Counted from the stretch's first letter, positions 40,556 to 49,470 are shown. The stretch is 64,000 nucleotides of DNA from Allorhizocola rhizosphaerae (GCF_003426775.1 NZ_QJUG01000004.1:1-64000); one strand, 5' to 3'. Notes: generated by a model not told the origin, from the sequence alone. A program made the numbers and translations.

Positions 40556-41846
40556 CGGCTTCCTTGAGGAACGCTTCCGCCGCCTCGGCGGACGTGGCTT
40601 TGCCGTACTGGACGCTCTCGGCGTGGGTGGTGAGCAGCTGCCGCACCTTGACGTGGCCCTTGGGCGGCACGGGCGGCGCTTGCCCGAACTTCGACGCCAG
40701 GTCGGTTTCGAAGGCGAACGCCTCCTTCGTGACCTTGTCGGTGAGCCCGTCGGCCACGCCCTTGCGCACGTCCATGTTGGACGACAGGCCGCGGTCGGCG
40801 CCCCACAGCTTGCCCACCTCGGGCGAGTTGACCAGGAAGTTGATCACGTCGACCGCCCGGTCCTTGCGCTCGCTAGACCGCGCGACCGAGAAGTACATCG
40901 CGGCCCGCGCCCACTGGCCCTTCGGGTCACCGGGGTAGGCGACCACACCGAGCGTGCGCTTGGTCAGCTTCTGCGTGTCGGACAGCTGGTTGGCCCACAG
41001 GAACGACGTCGCGGCCTTCCCGGTCACCACGAGTTGCTTCGTGACGTCACCGGCGTTGGCCTCGTGGATGATGTCGGCGGTCGGCGCCGCCTTGCGGTCG
41101 CGGGCGCCCTTCCACAGGTCGAACCACTTGATCAGATCCTCTTTGGACACTGCCATGGCCTTCTTGCCGTACAGCTCCTTGCCCTGCTGGCGCAGCCACA
41201 CCCACAGCGCCTTGTAGTCGGCGCTGGGGTCCATGGTGCCAAGGACCTTGCCACCCGACTTGGTGTAGACCTGCTCGCCCCAGGCGATCAGCTCTTCCCA
41301 GCTCATGCCGGTCTTGGGCTCGGGCACGCCGAGCTCCTGGCACAGCTGCTTGTCGTAGATCATGCCCGGGGTGTTCTCACCCGTGGGCACGCCCGCGAGC
41401 TTGCCGTCGACCTCCGCGTACTTCCAGAGGCTCTCGGGGAACTTGCTGACGTCGAGCTTGTTCTTTTCCTTGTACGAGGTGAGGTCCAGCGTCACGTTGC
41501 GCTCGGCGTATTCGCTCAGCGCGCCATCGTCGATCTGGAAGATGTCAGGCGCGTTGCCACCCGCGGCGAGCGTCGCGAGCTTGTCGTAGTACCCCTGGTT
41601 GCCCTGCCAGGTGGTCTTGAACGTCACGAACGGATACTTCGCCGTGTAGAGCTTGAGCGCCTCCTCGGTCGCCTTGGCCCGTGATTCGGAGCCCCACCAG
41701 AACACGGAGAGCTCCACCGGCGCGGTGGACTCCGGCTCGGGCTGGTTGCCGCTGTCGGTCCCGCAGGCCGCGAGGACCGGCAGGGACAGCGCGCCCAGTA
41801 ACAGGGTCCGCCGGCTAGTAACGTGTGACGATGCGGCACGGTGCAT
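40539..41846 (-). CDS. Sugar ABC substrate-binding lipoprotein
   Basis: A 435-residue family-1 solute-binding protein. Tat-lipoprotein signal SRRTLLLGALSLPVLAAC with lipid Cys28. The mature part shows VELSVFWWGSESRAKATEEALKLY, NAPDIFQIDDGALSEY and the hinge and C-lobe motifs of oligosaccharide binders (GQWARAAMYFSVARSSE). AAGGAG lies seven bases before the ATG at 41846. First gene of the importer operon, 71 bases after the LacI-family gene with a hairpin between. The sugar is unknown; uronate oligomers are suggested by the neighbourhood. Confidence 0.87.
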   Translation of the reverse strand: MHRAASSHVTSRRTLLLGALSLPVLAACGTDSGNQPEPESTAPVELSVFWWGSESRAKATEEALKLYTAKYPFVTFKTTWQGNQGYYDKLATLAAGGNAPDIFQIDDGALSEYAERNVTLDLTSYKEKNKLDVSKFPESLWKYAEVDGKLAGVPTGENTPGMIYDKQLCQELGVPEPKTGMSWEELIAWGEQVYTKSGGKVLGTMDPSADYKALWVWLRQQGKELYGKKAMAVSKEDLIKWFDLWKGARDRKAAPTADIIHEANAGDVTKQLVVTGKAATSFLWANQLSDTQKLTKRTLGVVAYPGDPKGQWARAAMYFSVARSSERKDRAVDVINFLVNSPEVGKLWGADRGLSSNMDVRKGVADGLTDKVTKEAFAFETDLASKFGQAPPVPPKGHVKVRQLLTTHAESVQYGKATSAEAAEAFLKEADAALK

Positions 41847-41880
41847 GGGTCGCTCCTTGAGTCGTGTTATCGGCCGCTGC

Positions 41881-41913
41881 CCCGGGGCCGGCACCGCAGA
41901 TGCCGGCCCCGGG
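41881..41913 (-). terminator. Hairpin after lacI-family gene
   Basis: CCCGGGGCCGGCA (41881-41893) and TGCCGGCCCCGGG (41901-41913) form a perfect 13-base stem with a 7-base loop. It begins four bases after the stop of the LacI-type gene, before the importer operon on the same strand. No U-tract is evident, so partial read-through into the importer is possible. Confidence 0.7.
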
Positions 41914-41917
41914 ATCC

Positions 41918-42904
41918 TTAGATATTCGTTGGGGCCGGTCCGGAAGAGTTCCGGATGACCAGCTCGGTTTGCAGCGTGACGAGCGCGGTGGTGCGGCGGT
42001 CGTCACCGTGGGCGAGCAGCATGTCGACGGCTGCCCGTCCGGCGGCCGCCGTGGGGGTGGCCACCGTGGTCAATGTGGGCCGGGTGCGCCGGCTCAGCGC
42101 GGTGTCGTCGATCCCGACGACGCTGATCTGCGTGGGCACGGCCACCCCGGCCGAGTCGAGCCCGTCGATGAGCCCGACGGCCATCAGGTCGTTGTAGGCC
42201 AGCACGGCGGTCGCTCCGGTGCGGATGACGGCCTCGGCCTGGCCCGAGCCGCCCTCCTCGTTCGGCGGGTTGGGCCCCAAAACCGTGAGCTCCACCGACG
42301 CGGTCCGGGCCGTGAGCGTCGCCGAGCGGCGGATCTCGCGGTTGGTCCACGAGCCGCGGGGCCCGCCCAGCAGTGCTATATGGGTGTGGCCGAGCCCGAC
42401 GAGGTGCTCGATGGCCAGCCGTGCCCCCTGCGCGTGGTCCATCACGACGGCGGGCAGCCCGGGGACCGGGCGGTTGACGACGACCAGCGGAACGTCGCGG
42501 GAGAGCCGCTCGATCTGCGTGTTGCTCATGCGGGGGCTGCACAGCAGCACCCCGTCGACCTGTTTGGCCAGCGCCAGCACCAACTCCTCCTCGACGTTGG
42601 CGTCTTCGTTGGTGTCGGCGATGAACAGGTGGTAATCCCTTCCCCTGGCGTGTGTCTCGGCCGCTTTGATCAGGGGTGGGAAGAACGGGTTGGCGATGTC
42701 GGCGACGATCAGGCCGATGTTGTGCGTGCGCCCCGTGATGAGCGCCCGTGCCGCTCGGTTCGGCCGGTATCCCAACTGCTCGGCGCAGTCCAGAACCCTT
42801 GCGCGCGTGGATGGGTTGACCAGGTGCGGCGCGCTGAAGGTGCGCGACACCGTGGAGACATGCACGCCGCTGACCTTGGCGACGTCGCGGATGGTGGCCG
42901 GCAC
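41918..42904 (-). CDS. LacI-family transcriptional repressor
   Basis: A 328-residue LacI/GalR regulator: HTH MPATIRDVAKVSGVHVSTVSR at the N-terminus, hinge helix RPNRAARALITGR, and a periplasmic-binding-protein-like effector domain (NIGLIVADIANPFFPPLIKAAE...ALLGGPRGSWTNREIRR...VVGIDDTALSRRTRP). I chose the GTG at 42904 because AAGGAGGG lies six bases upstream; the ATG at 42952 would add 16 unrelated residues. It is divergent from the uronate operon, and the 226-base spacer contains two LacI-type palindromes. Likely represses both the importer and the catabolic operon until a sugar inducer is present. Confidence 0.9.
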   Translation of the reverse strand: MPATIRDVAKVSGVHVSTVSRTFSAPHLVNPSTRARVLDCAEQLGYRPNRAARALITGRTHNIGLIVADIANPFFPPLIKAAETHARGRDYHLFIADTNEDANVEEELVLALAKQVDGVLLCSPRMSNTQIERLSRDVPLVVVNRPVPGLPAVVMDHAQGARLAIEHLVGLGHTHIALLGGPRGSWTNREIRRSATLTARTASVELTVLGPNPPNEEGGSGQAEAVIRTGATAVLAYNDLMAVGLIDGLDSAGVAVPTQISVVGIDDTALSRRTRPTLTTVATPTAAAGRAAVDMLLAHGDDRRTTALVTLQTELVIRNSSGPAPTNI

Positions 42905-42960
42905 GGTGGCCCTCCTTCGCGAATCCGTCGTGCTCCCCGTCGTGTGATGCATGCCATTAA

Positions 42961-42974
42961 TGCAAACGGTTGCG
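42961..42974. promoter_or_regulatory. LacI-type operator, proximal to the repressor gene
   Basis: TGCAAACGGTTGCG is a near-palindrome of the LacI/GalR class (central CG, half-site GCAA). It is 57 bases before the repressor GTG and so could serve autoregulation; together with the second site it may allow looping. Confidence 0.55.
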
Positions 42975-43102
42975 ATGATGTCAACGCTCTCAGGTTTCGA
43001 TCCGATGACGACCGGGCCTCTTGCGGGCACTTTTTCTACGGCAAAATGGGACATTTGCGGGTAGGGGATTGACGCGCGACCCCCGGCGATGGTTAGTTCT
43101 GG

Positions 43103-43116
43103 TGCAAACGTTTGTA
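43103..43116. promoter_or_regulatory. LacI-type operator of the catabolic operon
   Basis: TGCAAACGTTTGTA is an almost perfect LacI-family palindrome (consensus TGCAAACGTTTGCA), 15 bases before the first gene of the uronate operon. It would overlap the transcription start region. Spacing to the other site is 142 bases. Confidence 0.7.
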
Positions 43117-43130
43117 GAAGGCGGGTAGAA

Positions 43131-44399
43131 GTGCGGTACGCGATCGTTGGTACCGGGGCGCGAGCCCAGATGTGGGCGCGCGAGCTGAGCCGCCACGGTG
43201 AACTGGTGGCGCTGGCCGACACCAACCCGGCCCGGGTCGCGGTGCTCCAAAAGTCTTATCCCGCGCCGGGTTACGACGCCGCGGACGTGCCGGCGATGCT
43301 GGCCAAGGAGCGGATCGACCTGCTCGTCGTGTGCACGGTCGACGCCACGCACGACGAATACATCGTGGCGGGGCTCGAAGCGGGCTGCGACGTGGTGACT
43401 GAGAAACCCATGACCACCGACGCCGACAAGTGCCGGCGGATCCTTGACGCGCAACGGCGCACGGGCAAGCGGGTGACGGTCGGGTTCAACTACCGCTTCC
43501 ATCCGGTGCACCAACAGGTGCGTGAGCTGTTGCCACGCATCGGCGAGATCGGGTCGGTGCATTTCGAGTGGGTGCTCGACGTGCGCCACGGCGCCGACTA
43601 CTTCCGGCGCTGGCACCGTGACAAGGCCAACTCCGGCGGGCTGCTTGTGCACAAGTCGACCCACCACTTCGACCTCGTCAACTGGTGGCTCGGCGCCTCG
43701 CCCGAGACCGTGACGGCCTACGGCCGTCTGTTCTTCTACGGCGACGAGGCCGGGAAGCGGCACGGCTACGCGCGCGACTACGAGCGGGCGCACGGCTCAC
43801 CCGCGGCCGCGGACGATCCGTTCGCCCTGCAGCTGAGCGAAAACGACGGGCTGCGCGAGCTTTATCTGGAGGCGGAGGCGCACGACGGCTATCACCGCGA
43901 TCAGAACGTGTTCGGCGCCGGAGTGTCCATTGAGGACGATATGGCGGTGCTGGTGCGCTACAACACCGGCGCCACGATGTCCTACCACCTGACGGCCTAT
44001 TCGCCGTGGGAGGGCTATCGGATCGCGTTCAACGGCAGCCGCGGGCGCATCGAGCTGGACATGGTCGAGTCGGATCACGTGGCGCCGAGGGTGGCGGGCC
44101 AGGTGAAGGGGCACAGTGCGGCGCTGCACGGTGTCGAGGCCGCCCGCGAGCAGGGCGGCGTGAGCCTGCGCCTGCGCGAGTTCTGGCAGCCGCCGCAGGA
44201 CGTGCCGGTCGCACCCTTCGAAAGAGAAGGGCACGGCGGCGCCGACGCACGCATGATCGATGCGCTGTTGACCGACGGGCCGTCGGCATTGGATGGTGCA
44301 CGGTCGCTGTTGACCGGGTTGGCAGCCAACGAATCGATGGCTACGGAGAGGTCGGTGCGTGCCCGCGACCTTCTCGACCTGAGCGAGTGGGAGAGATGA
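43131..44399 (+). CDS. Gfo/Idh/MocA-family dehydrogenase
   Basis: A 422-residue NAD(P)-dependent sugar oxidoreductase. The Rossmann domain starts RYAIVGTGARAQMWA; the conserved EKP motif is VVTEKPM (about 100) and the substrate motif around HKSTHHFDLVNWWLG contains the probable catalytic His. It starts at a GTG (43131); an upstream in-frame ATG at 43089 would place the operator inside the gene. First gene of a five-gene operon (dehydrogenase, UxaC, FucD-like, UxuB-like, dehydrogenase) in which each stop overlaps the next start. It may oxidise a uronate, fucose-type or methylated sugar. Confidence 0.87.
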   Translation: MRYAIVGTGARAQMWARELSRHGELVALADTNPARVAVLQKSYPAPGYDAADVPAMLAKERIDLLVVCTVDATHDEYIVAGLEAGCDVVTEKPMTTDADKCRRILDAQRRTGKRVTVGFNYRFHPVHQQVRELLPRIGEIGSVHFEWVLDVRHGADYFRRWHRDKANSGGLLVHKSTHHFDLVNWWLGASPETVTAYGRLFFYGDEAGKRHGYARDYERAHGSPAAADDPFALQLSENDGLRELYLEAEAHDGYHRDQNVFGAGVSIEDDMAVLVRYNTGATMSYHLTAYSPWEGYRIAFNGSRGRIELDMVESDHVAPRVAGQVKGHSAALHGVEAAREQGGVSLRLREFWQPPQDVPVAPFEREGHGGADARMIDALLTDGPSALDGARSLLTGLAANESMATERSVRARDLLDLSEWER

Positions 44400-45781
44400 C
44401 AGGCATGCAGGACATCCTTTTTCCGGCCGATCCGGCCACCCGGGCGATCGCCCGCGAGCTCTACGGGCACGCCCGCGACCTGCCGCTGATCAGCCCGCAC
44501 GGGCATGTGGACCCGGCGATCCTGGCGCAGGACAGCCCGTTTCCCGACCCGGCGCGGCTGATCATCTCGCCGGACCACTACCTGACTCGAATGCTTCTGA
44601 GCCAAGGGATCCCGCCGGGGGAGCTGGGCGTCAAACGGCTCGACGGTGGGCCGGTGGAGACCGACCCGAGGAAGATCTGGCGGACTTTCACCGACAACTG
44701 GCACCTCTTCCGCGGTACACCATCGAGATTGTGGTTGGAAAAGACGCTCACCGAGGTCTTCGGAATCACCACACCGATGGGATTCGACGTCTACGACGAG
44801 CTCGCCGAAAAACTGGAGCAGCCCGCCTACCGGCCGCGGGCGCTGTTCCAGAAGTTCAACCTGGAGGTGCTCGCCACCACCGAGTCCCCATTGGACAGCC
44901 TGGCCAGTCACGCCAAGCTGGCCGAGGAGGGCTGGGGCAAGCGGGTCATCACCACGTTCCGGCCGGACGATGTGGTCGACATGGACTGGATCGGCTGGGC
45001 CGACCGGGTCGCGCGGCTGGGTGAGGTGTCCGATTGCGACACTTCGACCTTCACCGGGTACCTGGAAGCCTTGCGCAAGCGCCGCAGGTTCTTCATCGAG
45101 CACGGTGCGACGTGCTCGGACCACGGCCACCCGACCGCGCAGATCGCCCCTGCGGAGGATGCGGCGGCGATTTTTCAGCGCGCGCTGCGCGGTCAGGTGA
45201 GCGAGCGGGAGGGGGAGACCTTCCGTGCACACATGCTGCACGAGTTCGCTCGCATGTCGCTTGAGGACGGTCTGGTGATGCAACTGCACCCGGGTTCGGT
45301 GCGCAATCACAACCGCTTCCTGCACCGCACCTACGGGCGCGACACCGGCGGCGACATTCCACAAAGGACGGAATACACGGCCGCGCTCAAGCCGCTGCTG
45401 GACGCCTACGGGCACGATCCGCGGCTGCGCATCGTCGTGTACACATTGGACGAGTACACCTACACGCGGGAGCTGGCCCCGCTCGCCGGCGGCTATCCGT
45501 CGCTGTTCCTCGGTGCGCCGTGGTGGTTCCTGGACGCGCCCGAGGCACTGCGCCGCTGGCGCGAGGCCGTCACCGAGACCGCGGGCTTCTACAACACGGC
45601 CGGGTTCGTCGACGACACCCGCGCCTACTGCTCCATCCCGGTCCGCCACGATGTGGCGCGCCGCATCGACGCCGGGTTCCTCGCCCGCCTGGTCGCCGAG
45701 CACCGGCTCGGGCTCGACGAGGCCGCGGAGACCATGGCCGATCTCGCCTACCACCTGCCAAAGAGGATCTTCAAAGTATGA
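44396..45781 (+). CDS. uxaC: Glucuronate/galacturonate isomerase
   Basis: A 461-residue amidohydrolase-superfamily isomerase that interconverts D-glucuronate and D-fructuronate, or D-galacturonate and D-tagaturonate. Family motifs are PLISPHGHVDP (metal-binding His pair), KTLTEVFGI, TFRPDDVVDMDW, MQLHPGSVRNHNR and TRAYCSIPVRHDVARR near the end. Length matches UxaC (about 470). The ATG overlaps the stop of the dehydrogenase, with GGGAGAG before it; an ATG three codons later is possible. In a pectin context galacturonate is the more likely substrate. Confidence 0.93.
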   Translation: MTGMQDILFPADPATRAIARELYGHARDLPLISPHGHVDPAILAQDSPFPDPARLIISPDHYLTRMLLSQGIPPGELGVKRLDGGPVETDPRKIWRTFTDNWHLFRGTPSRLWLEKTLTEVFGITTPMGFDVYDELAEKLEQPAYRPRALFQKFNLEVLATTESPLDSLASHAKLAEEGWGKRVITTFRPDDVVDMDWIGWADRVARLGEVSDCDTSTFTGYLEALRKRRRFFIEHGATCSDHGHPTAQIAPAEDAAAIFQRALRGQVSEREGETFRAHMLHEFARMSLEDGLVMQLHPGSVRNHNRFLHRTYGRDTGGDIPQRTEYTAALKPLLDAYGHDPRLRIVVYTLDEYTYTRELAPLAGGYPSLFLGAPWWFLDAPEALRRWREAVTETAGFYNTAGFVDDTRAYCSIPVRHDVARRIDAGFLARLVAEHRLGLDEAAETMADLAYHLPKRIFKV

Positions 45782-47067
45782 GAATCGTTTCGTACGAGGT
45801 GCATGATGTCCGCTTCCCGACGGCTGCGGCGGGGGACGGGTCGGACGCCATCAACCGGGGCGACTACTCGGCCGCCTACGTGTCGCTACACACCGACGGC
45901 GGGCCCAGCGGCGACGGGTTCACGTTCACCAATGGGCGCGGCAACGAAATCGCCTGTGCCGCAATCCATGCGCTGGCACATCACGTGGTGGGCCGGACGA
46001 TCGAGGAGATCGCCGCGGAGCCGGTGAAGTTCTGGCGCTCGCTCACGGCGGACGTGCAGCTGCGCTGGCTCGGGCCGGAAAAGGGCGTCATCCACATGGC
46101 GACCGGTGCGCTCGTCAACGCAGTATGGGACCTTCGGGCCAAGCTTGAGGGCAAGCCGATGTGGCGGCTGCTGGCGGAGATGCCCAGCGAAGAGCTCGTG
46201 CGCAACATCGACTTCCATCACATCGTGGACGCGCTCACTCCCGACGAGGCACTGTCGCTTTTGGAGTCGCGCCAGGTTGGCTATGCGCAACGGCTTTCGG
46301 TGTTGGAGCGCGACGGCTTCCCGTCCTACACGACGTCTGTCGGCTGGCTCGGTTACCCGGACGAGCAGGTGAAGTCGCTTACGCAGGCCGCTTACGACGC
46401 GGGCTTCCGCGCGATGAAGATGAAGGTCGGCGGGCCGATCGAAGACGACGTGCGCCGGGCCGGGCTGATCCGCAGCGTGATCGGCGACAACGCGCTGCTG
46501 ATGATGGACGCCAACCAGGTGTGGGACGTGCCAGAGGCCATCGCCAACATGTCTGCGCTGAAGGAGTTTGACCCTTACTGGATCGAGGAGCCGACGCATG
46601 CCGACGATGTCCTCGGGCACGCGGCTATCGCCAAGGCGGTGGCGCCGATCCGGGTCGCGACCGGTGAGGTGGCCGCCAACCGGGTGATCTTCAAGCAGCT
46701 GCTGCAGGCCGGCGCGATCGGCGTGTGCCAGGTGGACGCGTGCCGGGTCGGCGGGGTCAACGAGGTGCTCGCGACGCTGCTCATGGCGGCCAAGTTCGAC
46801 GTGCCGGTGTGCCCGCACGCGGGCGGTGTCGGCCTGTGTGAATACGTGCAGCACCTGGCCATGTTCGACTACCTGCGGGTGGGCGGCTCGATGGCCGACC
46901 GGATGATCGAGTATGTGGATCATCTGCACGAGCACTTCGAGGACCCGATCACCGTGGTCGGCGGGCGCTACCGGCCGCCGGTCAAGCCCGGCTACTCGGC
47001 GACGCTGAAGCCCGCATCCATAGCCGAGTTTTCCTTTCCGGACGGCCCGGTATGGCGACACGGCTGA
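45778..47067 (+). CDS. fucD: L-fuconate dehydratase-like enolase-superfamily enzyme
   Basis: A 429-residue member of the FucD/ENOSF1 group of the mandelate-racemase branch. Diagnostic stretches are SDAINRGDYSAAYVSLHTDG, TFTNGRGNEIACAAIHALAH and QLRWLGPEKGVIHMATGALVNAVWDL. The base is Lys in MKMKVGG; metal ligands lie in LLMMDANQVW, YWIEEPTHADD and VATGEVAAN; the second base His is in VCPHAGGVGL. FucD converts L-fuconate to 2-keto-3-deoxy-L-fuconate. Its place between uxaC and a uxuB-like gene suggests it could instead, or also, dehydrate altronate or mannonate here, since no other dehydratase is in the window. ATGA overlap with uxaC. Confidence 0.88.
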   Translation: MRIVSYEVHDVRFPTAAAGDGSDAINRGDYSAAYVSLHTDGGPSGDGFTFTNGRGNEIACAAIHALAHHVVGRTIEEIAAEPVKFWRSLTADVQLRWLGPEKGVIHMATGALVNAVWDLRAKLEGKPMWRLLAEMPSEELVRNIDFHHIVDALTPDEALSLLESRQVGYAQRLSVLERDGFPSYTTSVGWLGYPDEQVKSLTQAAYDAGFRAMKMKVGGPIEDDVRRAGLIRSVIGDNALLMMDANQVWDVPEAIANMSALKEFDPYWIEEPTHADDVLGHAAIAKAVAPIRVATGEVAANRVIFKQLLQAGAIGVCQVDACRVGGVNEVLATLLMAAKFDVPVCPHAGGVGLCEYVQHLAMFDYLRVGGSMADRMIEYVDHLHEHFEDPITVVGGRYRPPVKPGYSATLKPASIAEFSFPDGPVWRHG

Positions 47068-48338
47068 GCAGGCAATCCGCCCTGCCCGAGGCGTGCCGGC
47101 CGCTGGTCGAGCCGGGCTCGTTCGCGGCCGGGATCGTACATCTTGGCCTCGGCGCGTTTCACCGGGCGCATCAAGCGGTATATACGGAAGCAGCGATGGC
47201 GCGATCCGGCGGCGACTGGGGCATAGTCGGGGTCGCGCCTCGCTCCTATTCCGTGCTCGCCGCCCTGTCCGAACAGGACTATCTGTTCAGCGTGGTGACG
47301 CTGTCGCAGTCGCTGGCGGGCACGCGAGCGGTCGCGGCGATGAGCGGGGGCGTGCACGCGGGCAGCAACCCGGCCGGTGTGATCAAGCTGCTGGCCGATC
47401 CGGCGATCAAGGTGGTCACGCTCACCGTGACCGAGAAGGCGTACCGGCCGGAGTCGGAAATGATGCGCCTGCTCGTCGCCGGGCTGAGGGTCCGGTGCGG
47501 GGCGCCCGTCACGATTTTGAGTTGCGACAACCTGCCGTCCAACGGGCGCGTGCTGGAGGGCGTCGTGCGCGGGCTGGCCCCCGAGCTGTCCCACGTGACG
47601 TTCCCATCGTGCATGGTGGACCGGATCGTCCCCGCCACCACGCAATCCACTTTGGACCGTGCCGTGGCCGACATGGGCTACGCCGATCTGGCGGCGGTCG
47701 CCGCGGAGCCGTTCCTGCAGTGGGTCATCGAGGACGACTTCGCCGCGGGGCGGCCCGACTGGCCCGCGCAGTTCACCGGCGACGTGACCCCGTGGGAGCA
47801 CATGAAGCTGCGCGCGCTCAACGGCGTGCACAGCGCGCTGGCCTACCTCGGCGCGCTGGCCGGATGCACCTACATCTGGGAGGCGTTGCGCCTGCCCGGC
47901 ATGGCCGAGTTGCTGCGCCAGTATGTCGCGACCGAGGTGGCCGTCTCGTTTGACCCGCCGGACGGCGAAGACGTTGTGGCGTATGGCGAGAGTGTGCTGA
48001 ATCGCTTCGCCAACGCCGAGCTTGGTCATAAGACCCTTCAAGTCGCCATGGATGGTACCCAGAAACTGCCGCAGCGGTTGCTCTGTGTGCTCAACACCGT
48101 GCCCAACCCGCGCCTTGCGACGCTGATCGCCGCCGCCTGGGCCGAGTTCGCCGCGAGCGACACCCAGCCGCTCGACGATCCGCTGGCCGACGTCATCAAG
48201 GCCGACGCCTCGACCGAGGCGCTGTTCGGTGAGGCCGGCCTGCTGCCCGTGCACGACGCGCAGCGCCGCGCGATGATCGACGGCTGGCGGCGGGAGATCG
48301 CCAAACACGGTCCGGCTGAGGTGGTGCGGGTCGCATGA
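47052..48338 (+). CDS. Mannitol dehydrogenase family, fructuronate/tagaturonate reductase-like
   Basis: A 428-residue long-chain polyol dehydrogenase (UxuB/UxaB/MtlD family). Family features include AAGIVHLGLGAFHRAHQAVYTE, SCDNLPSNGRVLEGVV, SCMVDRIVPATT and the catalytic KxxxN..H motif in MKLRALNGVHSALAYLG. It would reduce D-fructuronate to D-mannonate or D-tagaturonate to D-altronate with NADH, following UxaC. It overlaps the preceding gene by 16 bases. Which uronate is used cannot be read from sequence. Confidence 0.9.
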   Translation: MATRLSRQSALPEACRPLVEPGSFAAGIVHLGLGAFHRAHQAVYTEAAMARSGGDWGIVGVAPRSYSVLAALSEQDYLFSVVTLSQSLAGTRAVAAMSGGVHAGSNPAGVIKLLADPAIKVVTLTVTEKAYRPESEMMRLLVAGLRVRCGAPVTILSCDNLPSNGRVLEGVVRGLAPELSHVTFPSCMVDRIVPATTQSTLDRAVADMGYADLAAVAAEPFLQWVIEDDFAAGRPDWPAQFTGDVTPWEHMKLRALNGVHSALAYLGALAGCTYIWEALRLPGMAELLRQYVATEVAVSFDPPDGEDVVAYGESVLNRFANAELGHKTLQVAMDGTQKLPQRLLCVLNTVPNPRLATLIAAAWAEFAASDTQPLDDPLADVIKADASTEALFGEAGLLPVHDAQRRAMIDGWRREIAKHGPAEVVRVA

Positions 48339-49321
48339 CGCGGGTGGCATTGATCGGCGCGAACGGGCATGGGGTTCACCATCGCGAGGTCGTCACGGAC
48401 GAGCCCCTGGCGGAGCTCGTCGGGCTGTCTGATGTGAGCGAGGTGCACGACCCGCCGGTGGGCGTGCCGGTGTTCACCGACGCGGACGTGATGCTCAAGT
48501 CTGTCGAGCCCGACGTCGTCATCGTCTCCACGCCGCCCGCCACCCATCTGCCGCTCGCTGTCGCGGCATTGCGCGCCGGTGCGGATGTGTTGCTGGAGAA
48601 GCCGCCCGTGCTGGATCTGGCGCAGCACGAGGCGTTGTCAGCCGTGGAGTCCGAGACCGGGCGCGTGGTGCAGGTGGGCTTCCAGGCGCTGGCGTCGCCG
48701 GACCTGCCGCGCCTGCGCGAGTACCACGCGGACGTTTCCGTTGTAGGGGCGTGGTTCCGCGACAGCGAGTACTGGACACGCTCCCCGTGGGCCGGGCGGC
48801 CCCCGCTCGACGGCGCGCTGCGCAATCCCTTCGCCCACGCGATAATGCAGGCCCTCGCGGTCGTCGACGCGCCACCAGTGCGGGTCGAGGTGGCGTGGGC
48901 CCGGTCGCGCGGTGACATCGAGGTCGACGACATTTCCACGCTGCGGCTGGGATTCGCCGACGGGCGGCGCGTCCTGGTTGGCGTGTCGCTGGCCTCCGAC
49001 GAGGAGTTCATCGACGGCGAGCTGCGCACCGGTCCGGAGGTGGTGAACTTCCGCGAGTTCGAAGGGGTGTCATTGCTGCACAACCTGATCCAGCACCGGC
49101 TGTCCGATGTGGAGCTGCTCGCGCCGCTGGCGCTCACGCGCGGATTCACCGCTGTGGTCGAGGCTCTGGGCGCGCTGCCGGCACCCGGTTTGCTGAAGGG
49201 AGCGCCGGCCGGGATCGCCGGGATTCTGCGCCGCTGTGCGGCGGATTTCGCCCTGCTGAACGAGATCGAAGCCCCCTGGACTGCAAACGCGACGGGCGGT
49301 GCTGCAAATATCGCCGACTGA
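48335..49321 (+). CDS. Gfo/Idh/MocA-family dehydrogenase
   Basis: A 328-residue oxidoreductase, last gene of the uronate operon. Rossmann start RVALIGANGHGVHH, then VSTPPATHLPLAVAALRAGADVLLEKPPV with the EKP motif (about 90). The C-terminal sheet domain is shorter than usual. It overlaps the preceding gene by four bases (ATGA). Likely acts on a side-chain or modified sugar released from pectin; not more specific. Downstream 140 bases lead to the first pectate lyase gene with its own promoter. Confidence 0.83.
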   Translation: MTRVALIGANGHGVHHREVVTDEPLAELVGLSDVSEVHDPPVGVPVFTDADVMLKSVEPDVVIVSTPPATHLPLAVAALRAGADVLLEKPPVLDLAQHEALSAVESETGRVVQVGFQALASPDLPRLREYHADVSVVGAWFRDSEYWTRSPWAGRPPLDGALRNPFAHAIMQALAVVDAPPVRVEVAWARSRGDIEVDDISTLRLGFADGRRVLVGVSLASDEEFIDGELRTGPEVVNFREFEGVSLLHNLIQHRLSDVELLAPLALTRGFTAVVEALGALPAPGLLKGAPAGIAGILRRCAADFALLNEIEAPWTANATGGAANIAD

Positions 49322-49425
49322 CCCGGGCATGACTTTTTGAATAGGCGCAGGTAAGCCGGTTGTAGGGTCCGGAGACAATCCTTATCGCGCACTATCGGCT
49401 GCAACATTCCTGCATATCGAATCCA

Positions 49426-49455
49426 TTGACTTCGCTGGTCACGGCTTTCTAGTTT
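49426..49455 (+). promoter_or_regulatory. Promoter of the pectate lyase array
   Basis: TTGACT (49426-49431) and TAGTTT (49450-49455) are separated by 18 bases. The expected transcription start is close to 49462, the ATG of the first lyase, implying a very short or absent leader. A perfect inverted repeat covers the -10 end and the start codon. Confidence 0.55.
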
Positions 49456-49470
49456 CGCATTATGCGAAAC
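49452..49470. promoter_or_regulatory. Inverted repeat over the first pectate lyase start codon
   Basis: GTTTCGCATTATGCGAAAC is a perfect 9-base inverted repeat around a single T. It begins inside the -10 hexamer and ends at codon 3 of the lyase gene (ATG at 49462). A repressor bound here would block initiation; alternatively the RNA hairpin could hide the start codon. Confidence 0.6.
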
